Positions 1-6,268 of a DNA stretch of 15,269 nt are shown here, piece after piece. Both the position numbers and the translations under genes were made by a program. The first letter of the stretch is position 1. Every line of letters starts with the position of its first letter. Below the pieces are notes generated by a model that saw only the letters and a list, made by a program, of their open reading frames with translations, did no database searches and had not been told where the DNA came from. Source of the stretch: Flavobacteriales bacterium (GTDB taxonomy: Bacteria; Bacteroidota; Bacteroidia; Flavobacteriales; Weeksellaceae); NCBI GenBank assembly GCA_900770875.1, contig CAAGLV010000087.1:1-15269 (forward strand). The letters are read 5' to 3'.

Positions 1-20
1 ACACGACGCTCTTCCGATCT
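1..20. other. Illumina TruSeq adapter remnant (non-genomic)
   Basis: The first 20 bases, ACACGACGCTCTTCCGATCT, are identical to the last 20 bases of the TruSeq read-1 adapter. Coding sequence typical of PaaA begins immediately afterwards at 21. This stretch is therefore library adapter left on a contig end and should be trimmed. It is not biology. Confidence 0.97.
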
Positions 21-142
21 AACGTTTAGATGCTCGTCGTAAAGCACACGAAGAAGGGGCTTGGGTTAGAGATGCCGCAACAGCTTATCACGAAAAAAGA
101 AAACAAAGAGAATTACAACAAGAACAACGCAAAAACGCATAA
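21..142 (+). CDS. paaA: PaaA, phenylacetyl-CoA epoxidase catalytic subunit (3' end only)
   Basis: Only the last 39 codons are present, read in the frame starting at 23 and stopping with TAA at 140-142. Bases 21-22 are the end of a broken codon. The translation begins RLDARRKAHEEGAWVRDAA and ends in a highly charged Lys/Arg/Gln-rich tail. The 'HEEGxWVREA' type sequence is characteristic of the PaaA C-terminus. PaaA is the di-iron subunit of the PaaABC(D)E multicomponent monooxygenase, which forms ring-1,2-epoxyphenylacetyl-CoA in the cytoplasm. The iron-binding part lies outside the window. The 5' part is missing because the contig ends here at an adapter, not because the gene is truncated in the genome. 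paaB follows 4 bp later, which supports the call. Confidence 0.9.
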
Positions 143-146
143 AAAG

Positions 147-434
147 ATGGAAAATAGAGATTGGCCTTTATGGGAAGTATTCATTAGAAGTAAACAAGGT
201 TTAGATCATAAACACGTTGGTAGCTTACACGCTGCAGACGAAATGATGGCTTTAGAAAATGCTCGTGATGTTTATACGCGTCGTTTAGAAGGTGTTAGTA
301 TTTGGGTTGTAGAATCTAAATATATCCACGCTTCTAACCCAGACGAAGCAGAACAATTCTTTGATCCTGCTGAAGATAAAGTTTATCGTCATCCAACTTT
401 TTACGAAGTACCAGAAGAAATTAAAAACATGTAA
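147..434 (+). CDS. paaB: PaaB, phenylacetyl-CoA epoxidase subunit B
   Basis: A 95-residue protein beginning MENRDWPLWEVFIRSKQG, the same length as E. coli PaaB. It contains the family sequences GLDHKHVGSLHA and ENARDVYTRR and ends in the typical HPTFYEVPEEIKNM. PaaB is a small non-catalytic subunit of the phenylacetyl-CoA monooxygenase that bridges the PaaAC heterodimers. The frame stays open upstream to an ATG at 30, but that extension overlaps the paaA C-terminus and encodes a Lys/Asn-rich sequence unlike PaaB. The ATG at 147, four bases after the paaA stop, is the sensible start. There is no strong Shine-Dalgarno site, only an A-rich leader. paaC follows after 3 bp. Confidence 0.95.
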   Translation: MENRDWPLWEVFIRSKQGLDHKHVGSLHAADEMMALENARDVYTRRLEGVSIWVVESKYIHASNPDEAEQFFDPAEDKVYRHPTFYEVPEEIKNM

Positions 435-437
435 TTT

Positions 438-1214
438 ATGACAGCAACAGCTTATCAAAACAATCAAAATTACATCGATTTTATCTTGCATTTAGCAGAT
501 ACAAATTTAATTTTGGCACAACGTTTATGCGAATGGTGTGGTCACGGACCAATTTTAGAGCAAGATATCGCGATGTCGAATATGGCTTTAGATTTATTAG
601 GACAAACATCAAATTATTACGATTATGCTGCCGAAATGATCGGAAATGGTGCAACCGAGGATACGTTAGCAATGTTACGCGAAGAGCGCGAGTACAAAAA
701 CTTATTGTTAGTTGAACAACCAAATGGTCACTTCGGAGATACAGTAGCACGTCAATTCTTTTACGATTCGTTTCACTATTTCTTATTGGAGCAATTCTTA
801 AAAGTAAAAGATTTAAAATTACAATCAATCGCAGAAAAATCATTAAAAGAGGTAAAATACCACTTAAAATGGTCTTCGGAATGGATGATTCGTTTAGGTG
901 ATGGAACAACAGAATCTCACGACAAAATTCAACAAGCAGTAAATGATATTTTACCTTATGTTAACGAGATGTTCATCTTAGCACCTTATCAAAAAGCATT
1001 AATCGAAGCAGGATTAATTGATAATCCAAACGATTTTAAAGCAGCTTGGTTAGCTAAAGTAAACGAAATTTTAACAGAAGCAACAATCGTAGCAGATGTA
1101 GAAAATGCATTCGCACAAAAAGGAGGAAAAGAAGGTATCCATACAGAACATTTAGGATATATTTTAACCGACTTACAATACATGCAAAGAACATATCCTA
1201 ATTTACAATGGTAA
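438..1214 (+). CDS. paaC: PaaC, phenylacetyl-CoA epoxidase structural subunit
   Basis: A 258-residue, mostly helical protein of the ferritin-like fold, close to the roughly 250 residues usual for PaaC. The N-terminal part has LADTNLILAQRLCEWCGHGP and then DIAMSNMALDLLGQ (about residues 43-56), both typical of the family. FFYDSFHYFLLEQ (about 107-119) and the RTYPNLQW C-terminus also match. In characterised systems PaaC is homologous to PaaA but has lost a functional di-iron site. It forms the stable PaaAC core with PaaA and docks PaaB. The gene sits 3 bp after paaB and overlaps paaD by 7 bp, which suggests translational coupling and coordinated subunit production. Confidence 0.96.
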   Translation: MTATAYQNNQNYIDFILHLADTNLILAQRLCEWCGHGPILEQDIAMSNMALDLLGQTSNYYDYAAEMIGNGATEDTLAMLREEREYKNLLLVEQPNGHFGDTVARQFFYDSFHYFLLEQFLKVKDLKLQSIAEKSLKEVKYHLKWSSEWMIRLGDGTTESHDKIQQAVNDILPYVNEMFILAPYQKALIEAGLIDNPNDFKAAWLAKVNEILTEATIVADVENAFAQKGGKEGIHTEHLGYILTDLQYMQRTYPNLQW

Positions 1215-1696
1215 CAGAAAAAGAAATTTGGCAATATTTGGAGGAAGTTCCAGATCCTGAAATTCCGGTGATTAGCGTCTTGGATTTAGGTGTGGTTCGT
1301 AAAGTAGAAATTAAGGAAGACGAATTGGTAAATGTTACCATTACGCCAACTTATTCTGGTTGTCCTGCAATGAGTGCAATTTCAATTTCTATACGACTAA
1401 AATTAGTAGAAAAAGGATTAAAAAATATCAATGTCATCAATCAGTTGAGCCCTGCGTGGTCAACTGATTGGATGACTGAAGAAGGAAAACAAAAAATGAA
1501 GGCGTACGGAATTGCGCCGCCAACAAAAAATCCTTCGAGCGATGCGCTCTTTTCGGACGAACAAAATATCGAATGTCCACAATGTGGTTCACACGATACG
1601 CGTCTAATCAGTCAATTCGGTTCAACAGCTTGCAAAGCGATGTATCAATGTAATAGTTGCCACGAACCGTTTGATTATTTCAAATGTCATCACTAA
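1208..1696 (+). CDS. paaD: PaaD, MIP18/DUF59-family maturation factor of the epoxidase
   Basis: A 162-residue protein with two recognisable parts. Residues 1 to about 100 are a DUF59/MIP18-type domain with EEVPDPEIPVISVLDLGVV near the start and the conserved Cys in YSGCPAM (Cys52). Residues 120-162 form a zinc-ribbon-like tail with Cys123, Cys126, Cys142, Cys148, Cys151 and Cys160, containing SQFGSTACKAMYQC and PFDYFKCHH. This matches the layout of PaaD (PaaJ in older Pseudomonas naming). PaaD is needed for epoxidase activity in vivo and is thought to help assemble Fe-S or iron centres; DUF59 proteins are linked to Fe-S cluster assembly. The ATG lies inside the paaC stop region, a 7-bp overlap, and no other start fits better. 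Confidence 0.95.
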   Translation: MVTEKEIWQYLEEVPDPEIPVISVLDLGVVRKVEIKEDELVNVTITPTYSGCPAMSAISISIRLKLVEKGLKNINVINQLSPAWSTDWMTEEGKQKMKAYGIAPPTKNPSSDALFSDEQNIECPQCGSHDTRLISQFGSTACKAMYQCNSCHEPFDYFKCHH

Positions 1697-1701
1697 AAAT
1701 T

Positions 1702-2487
1702 ATGGAAAATTCAACATCAATCCTATATACACAAGAAGGAGGAATTGCTACGATTACGTTGAATCGTCCTTCGGTCTTTAACAGTTTTAATCACGAAATG
1801 ATTCATTCACTTCAACATCATTTAGATGTTGCAGCTCAAGATTCTTCTGTTCGTGCAGTCGTTTTAACGGCTACGGGAAAAGCATTTTGCGCTGGTCAAG
1901 ATTTGGGTGAAGTGTTAGAAGAAAAAGACATCGATTTCAATAAAATTGTAACAGAAAACTATAATCCATTGGTTCTGAAAATCAGAAATATGGATAAACC
2001 AGTTGTTGCAGCTGTAAATGGTGTTGCAGCTGGAGCTGGAGCAAACTTAGCTTTAGCGTGTGATATCGTTGTAGCAAAAGAATCAGCAAATTTTATTCAA
2101 GCTTTTTCTAAAATTGGTTTAATACCAGATTGTGGAGGAACTTATTTTTTACCTCGTTTAATTGGAATGCAACGTGCATCAGCAATGATGTTATTAGCAG
2201 ATAAAGTGCCTGCTTCGCAAGCAAAAGAAATTGGAATGATTTACGACTATTTTTCGGATGAAACTTTCGAAGAAGAAGTTTTAAAATTAGCTTCAAAATT
2301 AGCCAATTTACCAACTAAAGGTTTAGCTTATACAAAGAAGTTATTAAATCAAACGTTTCAAAATTCAATCGAAGAACAATTAGCACAAGAAGGAATTTTT
2401 CAGAATAAAGCAGGACAAACTTCGGATTATCAAGAAGGAGTTGATGCTTTTTTAGAAAAAAGAAATCCAATTTTTAAAGGAGAATAA
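1702..2487 (+). CDS. paaG: PaaG, 1,2-epoxyphenylacetyl-CoA isomerase
   Basis: A crotonase-fold protein of 261 residues when started at 1702, the length of E. coli PaaG (262). An in-frame ATG at 1684 would add six residues and overlap paaD by 13 bp; it cannot be excluded. The oxyanion-hole regions FCAGQDLGE and NGVAAGAGANLALACDIV are clear. Asn and Lys stand where hydratases carry their two catalytic Glu residues. The isomerase aspartate is in FSKIGLIPDCGG (Asp143 from the 1702 start). PaaG converts the epoxide to oxepin-CoA and also moves a double bond at a later step. The YNPLV and KRNPIFKG endings fit the family. paaH follows after 3 bp. Confidence 0.95.
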   Translation: MENSTSILYTQEGGIATITLNRPSVFNSFNHEMIHSLQHHLDVAAQDSSVRAVVLTATGKAFCAGQDLGEVLEEKDIDFNKIVTENYNPLVLKIRNMDKPVVAAVNGVAAGAGANLALACDIVVAKESANFIQAFSKIGLIPDCGGTYFLPRLIGMQRASAMMLLADKVPASQAKEIGMIYDYFSDETFEEEVLKLASKLANLPTKGLAYTKKLLNQTFQNSIEEQLAQEGIFQNKAGQTSDYQEGVDAFLEKRNPIFKGE

Positions 2488-2490
2488 GCC

Positions 2491-3648
2491 ATGAAAAAAA
2501 TAGGAATTATTGGTGGTGGAGCAATGGGATCTGGTATTGCGCAAGTATTTGCACAAGCTAGCCATCCAGTTGTTTTATATGACACAAATCAAGACGCATT
2601 AGATCGATCGAAACAAAACTTAGCCAAAACTTTCGAAAAGTTAGTAGCGAAGGAAAAATATACAGCCGAAAAAGCACAAGAAATTCAAGCTAACATTCAA
2701 TATGCAGCCGATTTAAATGCATTTGCATCTTGTGATTTAATTATCGAAGCCATCATCGAAAATTTAGAAGTTAAGAAATCTGTATTTAAAAATGTAGAAG
2801 ATATCGTTTCAGCAGATTGCATCATTGCTTCAAACACATCTTCGTTATCAATCGCATCAATTGCATCAGCTTGTACAAAACCCGAGCGTGTAATCGGAAT
2901 TCATTTCTTTAATCCAGCACCATTAATGGCATTGGTTGAGATTATTCCGGCTGTTCAAACTCGCGACGGTTTAGCCGAAGAAATAAAAGCTTTAATTCAA
3001 TCGGTAGGTAAATTACCCGTAATTACAAAAGATACGCCTGGTTTTATTGTTAATCGTGTGGCGCGTCCTTTCTACAGCGAAGCGATTCGTTTATTAGAAG
3101 AAGGAGTTGCTGATGCCGAAACAATCGATTTTGCTATGACTTCGGTTGGAGGATTCCGAATGGGACCATTCGAATTAATGGATTTCATCGGTCACGATGT
3201 CAATTATCGTGTAACAGAATCAGTTTTCGAATCTTTCTTTTACGATCCACGTTTTAAACCATCTTTTTCTCAAAAACGATTATTTGAAGCAGGATTTTAT
3301 GGTCGTAAATCGGGTCGTGGATTCTATAACTATGCAGAAGGAGCTGAGAAAAAAGCACCAAATCAAGATCAAGCGTTATTAGAAAAAATCTACAAACGTA
3401 TTTTAGTGATGTTAATCAACGAAGCAGCTGATGCTTTATTCTTAAACATTGCGACGAAAGAAGATTTAGATACAGCGATGACAAAAGGCGTAAATTATCC
3501 AAAAGGATTATTACAATGGGCCGATGAGTATGGCATCGAAAATGTACAAAACGATTTAGACGAATTGTACAATTATTACCATGAAGACCGTTACCGTTTA
3601 AGTCCAATTATCCGAAATATGGTGAAAGCTAATCAAACATTTTACTAA
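2491..3648 (+). CDS. paaH: PaaH, 3-hydroxyadipyl-CoA dehydrogenase (NAD+)
   Basis: A 385-residue 3-hydroxyacyl-CoA dehydrogenase. The NAD-binding Rossmann domain spans residues 1 to about 180, with IGIIGGGAMGSGIAQVF at 4-20 and Asp31 at the end of the second strand, favouring NAD over NADP. The catalytic set typical of the family is present: Ser117, His138, Glu150 and Asn188. Two C-terminal 3HCDH domains follow (about 184-280 and 297-385). E. coli PaaH is longer (about 475). It oxidises 3-hydroxyadipyl-CoA to 3-oxoadipyl-CoA, the step before the last thiolysis. AAAGGAG at 2476-2482, 8 bp before the ATG, is one of the few Shine-Dalgarno-like sites in this cluster. Confidence 0.93.
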   Translation: MKKIGIIGGGAMGSGIAQVFAQASHPVVLYDTNQDALDRSKQNLAKTFEKLVAKEKYTAEKAQEIQANIQYAADLNAFASCDLIIEAIIENLEVKKSVFKNVEDIVSADCIIASNTSSLSIASIASACTKPERVIGIHFFNPAPLMALVEIIPAVQTRDGLAEEIKALIQSVGKLPVITKDTPGFIVNRVARPFYSEAIRLLEEGVADAETIDFAMTSVGGFRMGPFELMDFIGHDVNYRVTESVFESFFYDPRFKPSFSQKRLFEAGFYGRKSGRGFYNYAEGAEKKAPNQDQALLEKIYKRILVMLINEAADALFLNIATKEDLDTAMTKGVNYPKGLLQWADEYGIENVQNDLDELYNYYHEDRYRLSPIIRNMVKANQTFY

Positions 3649-3677
3649 AATTTATCATACCACAAAACACACAAAAA

Positions 3678-4091
3678 ATGGATTCACAACGATTATTACA
3701 TGCAATGCTAGACCACGATAAATTTAGTGAATGGTTAGGATTAGAAGTTTTAGAAGTAAGAGAAGGATACGCTAAATTACAAGCGGTTATTCGTCCAGAA
3801 ATGATGAACGGCGTAGGTTCTGTTCACGGAGGTGTAACGTTTTCGATGGCCGATTCTGCTTTTGCTTTTTCTTGTAACATGTACAACAATATTTCAGTTG
3901 CTTTAGATGTTCATATTTCTTTTACAAAAGCTGGTCGTGCGGGAGATATCTTCACGATTGAGTCGCAAGAAGTTTCTTCAACGAAACGTACAGGAATTTA
4001 TGATATTAAAGTTACGAATCAAAATAACGAGTTAATTGCTTTATTTAAAGGAACTTGCTTTAGAACAGGTAAACCTTTAATTGAAGAGTAA
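3678..4091 (+). CDS. paaI: PaaI, hotdog-fold phenylacetyl-CoA thioesterase
   Basis: A 137-residue single hotdog-domain protein, the size of E. coli PaaI (140). The family signature runs from VGSVHGG (residues 46-52) through FSMADSAFAFSCN, with Asp59 at the position of the catalytic Asp of PaaI. The C-terminus has the expected FKGTCFRTGKP. PaaI hydrolyses ring-hydroxylated or otherwise stalled phenylacetyl-CoA derivatives and is regarded as a rescue enzyme that keeps the CoA pool free if the epoxidase or PaaG misfires. It lies 29 bp after paaH, with an A-rich leader, and is probably in the same transcript. The next gap (79 bp) holds an inverted repeat. Confidence 0.94.
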   Translation: MDSQRLLHAMLDHDKFSEWLGLEVLEVREGYAKLQAVIRPEMMNGVGSVHGGVTFSMADSAFAFSCNMYNNISVALDVHISFTKAGRAGDIFTIESQEVSSTKRTGIYDIKVTNQNNELIALFKGTCFRTGKPLIEE

Positions 4092-4096
4092 ATTCA

Positions 4097-4161
4097 GTTA
4101 TAAGTTATGTGTTTTGAGTTCTGAGAAGCTACTCAAAACTTAAAACTAAACACTCAAAACT
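4097..4161. repeat. Intergenic inverted repeat between paaI and paaJ
   Basis: GTTTTGAGT (4111-4119) and ACTCAAAAC (4131-4139) form a perfect 9-bp inverted repeat with an 11-bp loop. A further direct copy, ACTCAAAACT, appears at 4152-4161 (first copy 4131-4140). GTTATAAGTT at 4097-4106 recurs in inverted form at 6225-6234 beside the repeat downstream of paaY, so this may be the flank or remnant of the same repeat family. There is no T-run after the hairpin, so it is not an obvious terminator. Confidence 0.6.
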
Positions 4162-4170
4162 AAGTATAAA

Positions 4171-5376
4171 ATGAACCAAACATATATTATAGACGGAGTA
4201 AGAACTCCAATTGGTAAATTAAAAGGAGGATTATCTGCTGTTCGCCCAGACGATATGGGCGCATTGGTAATCGCCGAATTATTAAAAAGAAATTCATCTA
4301 TCGATCCAGCTGCATTTTACGATGTTATTTTCGGAAATGCGAATCAAGCGGGTGAGGACAATAGAAATATCGCACGTATGTCGGCTTTATTATCAGGATT
4401 ACCTTACACAGTTCCTGGTGAAACAGTAAACCGTTTATGTGCTTCAGGTTTATCTGCAGCAATTGCAGCATCAAGAGCAATTCAAGTTGGTGATGCACAA
4501 TTAATGATTTCTGGAGGAGTGGAATCAATGACTCGCGCTCCTTTAGTTATTTCAAAATCAGCTTCTCCATTTGGTGGTGATGCGCAAATTTATGATTCTA
4601 CGTTTGGATGGCGATTCATCAACCCTAAAATGAAAGAAATGTGGGGAGTTGATGGTATGGGAAATACAGCTGAAAATTTAGCGGAACGTGATAATATTTC
4701 GCGCGAAGATCAAGATAAATTTGCGGTTTGGTCGCAACAAAAAACGGCTGCTGCACAAGCAAACGGTCGTTTAGCAAAAGAGATTGTTCCGGTTGTAATT
4801 CCACAACGTAAAGGAGATCCAATCATTTTTGATACAGACGAATTCCCTAAAAACGATACAACGTTAGAAATTTTAGCAAAATTACGTCCAGCCTTCAAAG
4901 CAGATGGTACTGTAACTGCAGGTAATGCTTCTGGTTTAAATGATGGTGCTGCTGCTAATATTTTAGCTTCAGAACAAGCCATTAAAGATTTCGGATTAAC
5001 GCCAATGGCACGTATTGTATCTTCTGGTGTGGCTGGAGTTGAACCTCGTATTATGGGAATTGGACCTGTTAATGCAACGAAAATTGCTTTAGCAAAAGCA
5101 GGTTTAACAATGAATGATATCGATGTAATCGAATTAAACGAAGCTTTCGCTGCTCAATCTTTAGCGTGTACTCGTGCATTAGGTTTAGCAGATAACGATC
5201 CTCGTATTAATCCAAACGGAGGTGCAATCGCTTTAGGACATCCACTAGGAATGTCTGGAGCTCGTATCTTAAACTCTGCGGCTTACGAATTACAAGTGAC
5301 AGGTAAACGTTATGCATTGGTAACAATGTGTATCGGTTTAGGTCAAGGATATGCCGTAATTATTGAAAGAGCGTAA
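4171..5376 (+). CDS. paaJ: PaaJ, 3-oxoadipyl-CoA / 3-oxo-5,6-dehydrosuberyl-CoA thiolase
   Basis: A full-length 401-residue thiolase. The nucleophilic Cys90 lies in NRLCASGLSA, His357 in ALGHPLGMSGAR, and the second catalytic Cys387 in MCIGLGQG, so the active site is complete. The long insert with GWRFINPKM and the start YIIDGVRTPIGK are typical of the PcaF/PaaJ branch and not of acetoacetyl-CoA thiolases. PaaJ works twice in the pathway: it cleaves 3-oxo-5,6-dehydrosuberyl-CoA and later 3-oxoadipyl-CoA, giving acetyl-CoA and finally succinyl-CoA. From sequence alone PcaF of the beta-ketoadipate pathway cannot be excluded, but the setting inside the paa cluster supports PaaJ. It lies between two repeat-bearing gaps. 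Confidence 0.93.
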   Translation: MNQTYIIDGVRTPIGKLKGGLSAVRPDDMGALVIAELLKRNSSIDPAAFYDVIFGNANQAGEDNRNIARMSALLSGLPYTVPGETVNRLCASGLSAAIAASRAIQVGDAQLMISGGVESMTRAPLVISKSASPFGGDAQIYDSTFGWRFINPKMKEMWGVDGMGNTAENLAERDNISREDQDKFAVWSQQKTAAAQANGRLAKEIVPVVIPQRKGDPIIFDTDEFPKNDTTLEILAKLRPAFKADGTVTAGNASGLNDGAAANILASEQAIKDFGLTPMARIVSSGVAGVEPRIMGIGPVNATKIALAKAGLTMNDIDVIELNEAFAAQSLACTRALGLADNDPRINPNGGAIALGHPLGMSGARILNSAAYELQVTGKRYALVTMCIGLGQGYAVIIERA

Positions 5377-5385
5377 AAATAGAAG

Positions 5386-5513
5386 TTAGTATTGAGAAGT
5401 TAGATTTTAGAATGTATTGTCATGTTGAACTCGTTTCATCATATCATCCATTTTGATGTGATCCTGAAATAAATTCAGGATGACTTAAATAATATCTAAT
5501 AACTCAATGCTAA
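5386..5513. repeat. REP-like palindromic repeat, copy 1 (upstream of paaY)
   Basis: The core (5419-5484) runs from GTCAT to ATGAC. Its right half is a strong hairpin, ATCCTGAA (5461-5468) and TTCAGGAT (5474-5481). Its left half is a degenerate version. The right 33 bases (5452-5484), read on the minus strand, match bases 6157-6189 of copy 2 at 31 of 33 positions. Outside the core is a second inverted repeat, TTAGTATTGAG (5386-5396) and CTCAATGCTAA (5503-5513), one mismatch in 11. The whole 156-bp gap between paaJ and paaY is thus mostly repeat. Confidence 0.8.
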
Positions 5514-5532
5514 AATCTTAAATCTAATAAAT

Positions 5533-6126
5533 ATGATTTACGAATTCAAAGGATATAAACCAGTCGTTCATCCAACAGCTTTTATTCATCCACAAGCTGT
5601 AGTTACAGGAAATGTAATTATTGGGAAAGATGTATACATTGGTCCAGGTTGTGCTTTACGTGGCGATTGGGGACAAATTATCATCGAAGATAATTGCAAT
5701 GTGCAAGAAAATTGTACCATTCACATGTTTCCAGGAACAACGGTTCGATTAAAAGAAAAAGCGCATATTGGACACGGCGCAATTATTCATGGTGCAACAA
5801 TTGGTCGTAATTGTATGGTCGGGATGAATGCGGTTGTGATGGATAATGTAATTATCGAGGACGAATGTATTATCGGTGCTTTAGCTTTTGTAAAAGCAGA
5901 TACGCATATTCCTTCGCGAAGCGTTGTGGTAGGTAATCCTGCAAAAATCGTAAAACAAGTTTCGGATCAGATGATCGAATGGAAAGACCAAGGAACACAA
6001 CAATACATGCAATTACCTAGTGATTGTCACGAAAGTTTAAAACCTTGCGAACCATTAACCGAAGTTCCGGATTATTATTACGATTCAATGGAATCGAATT
6101 ATAAAACTTGGAATGAAACGAAATAA
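5533..6126 (+). CDS. paaY: PaaY, hexapeptide-repeat (gamma-carbonic-anhydrase-like) thioesterase
   Basis: A 197-residue left-handed beta-helix protein, the size of E. coli PaaY (196). Hexapeptide repeats run from about residue 17 to 140 (GNVIIGKDVYIGPGCALRGD, then IGHGAIIHGATIGRN). Three histidines fit the metal ligands of the gamma-CA fold: His64, His81 and His86. The C-terminal helix (WKDQGTQQYMQL, about 149-160) is typical of PaaY and less so of plain carbonic anhydrases. PaaY of E. coli hydrolyses the CoA thioester of a dead-end compound formed when PaaZ fails. Sitting directly before paaZ agrees with that role. The gene is flanked by facing copies of a palindromic repeat. Confidence 0.88.
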   Translation: MIYEFKGYKPVVHPTAFIHPQAVVTGNVIIGKDVYIGPGCALRGDWGQIIIEDNCNVQENCTIHMFPGTTVRLKEKAHIGHGAIIHGATIGRNCMVGMNAVVMDNVIIEDECIIGALAFVKADTHIPSRSVVVGNPAKIVKQVSDQMIEWKDQGTQQYMQLPSDCHESLKPCEPLTEVPDYYYDSMESNYKTWNETK

Positions 6127-6156
6127 ACGTATTACGTTGTAAGTACTAAGTAGTAC

Positions 6157-6221
6157 GTCATCCTGAACTTGTTTCAGGATCACATCAAACGAATGAGACT
6201 ATGAGATAAACTCAGAATGAC
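6157..6221. repeat. REP-like palindromic repeat, copy 2 (downstream of paaY)
   Basis: A 65-bp unit that begins GTCATCCTGAAC, ends CTCAGAATGAC and contains the hairpin ATCCTGAA (6160-6167) with TTCAGGAT (6173-6180). It is in the opposite orientation to copy 1, so the two well-conserved halves face outward around paaY as a long-range inverted repeat. AT-rich flanks with TAAGTNNTAAGT words stand on both sides. This sequence type (GTCATCCTGAACTTGTTTCA) is a common dispersed intergenic repeat in Bacteroidetes genomes, from general knowledge. No transposase is visible. Confidence 0.8.
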
Positions 6222-6268
6222 AAAAACTTATAACTTAAAACTTTAAAAAACACAAACAACATTAAAAA

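Noticed and set aside
30..146. N-terminal extension of paaB from the ATG at 30
   Set aside because: It overlaps the paaA C-terminus in another frame, encodes a Lys/Asn-rich sequence unlike any PaaB, and begins only 10 bases after the adapter. The 95-residue version from 147 has the family's usual length.
481..909. 142-codon open frame on the minus strand inside paaC
   Set aside because: It lies fully inside a well-supported gene, has no recognisable domain and a Leu/Ile/Arg-rich composition typical of antisense frames of AT-rich genes.
4111..4139. Hairpin between paaI and paaJ as a terminator
   Set aside because: There is no T-run after the stem and the next gene belongs to the same pathway and strand. 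A repeat is the better description.
4325..4982. Three minus-strand open frames inside paaJ
   Set aside because: They are antisense shadows of a complete thiolase and overlap each other, with no promoter, leader or domain.
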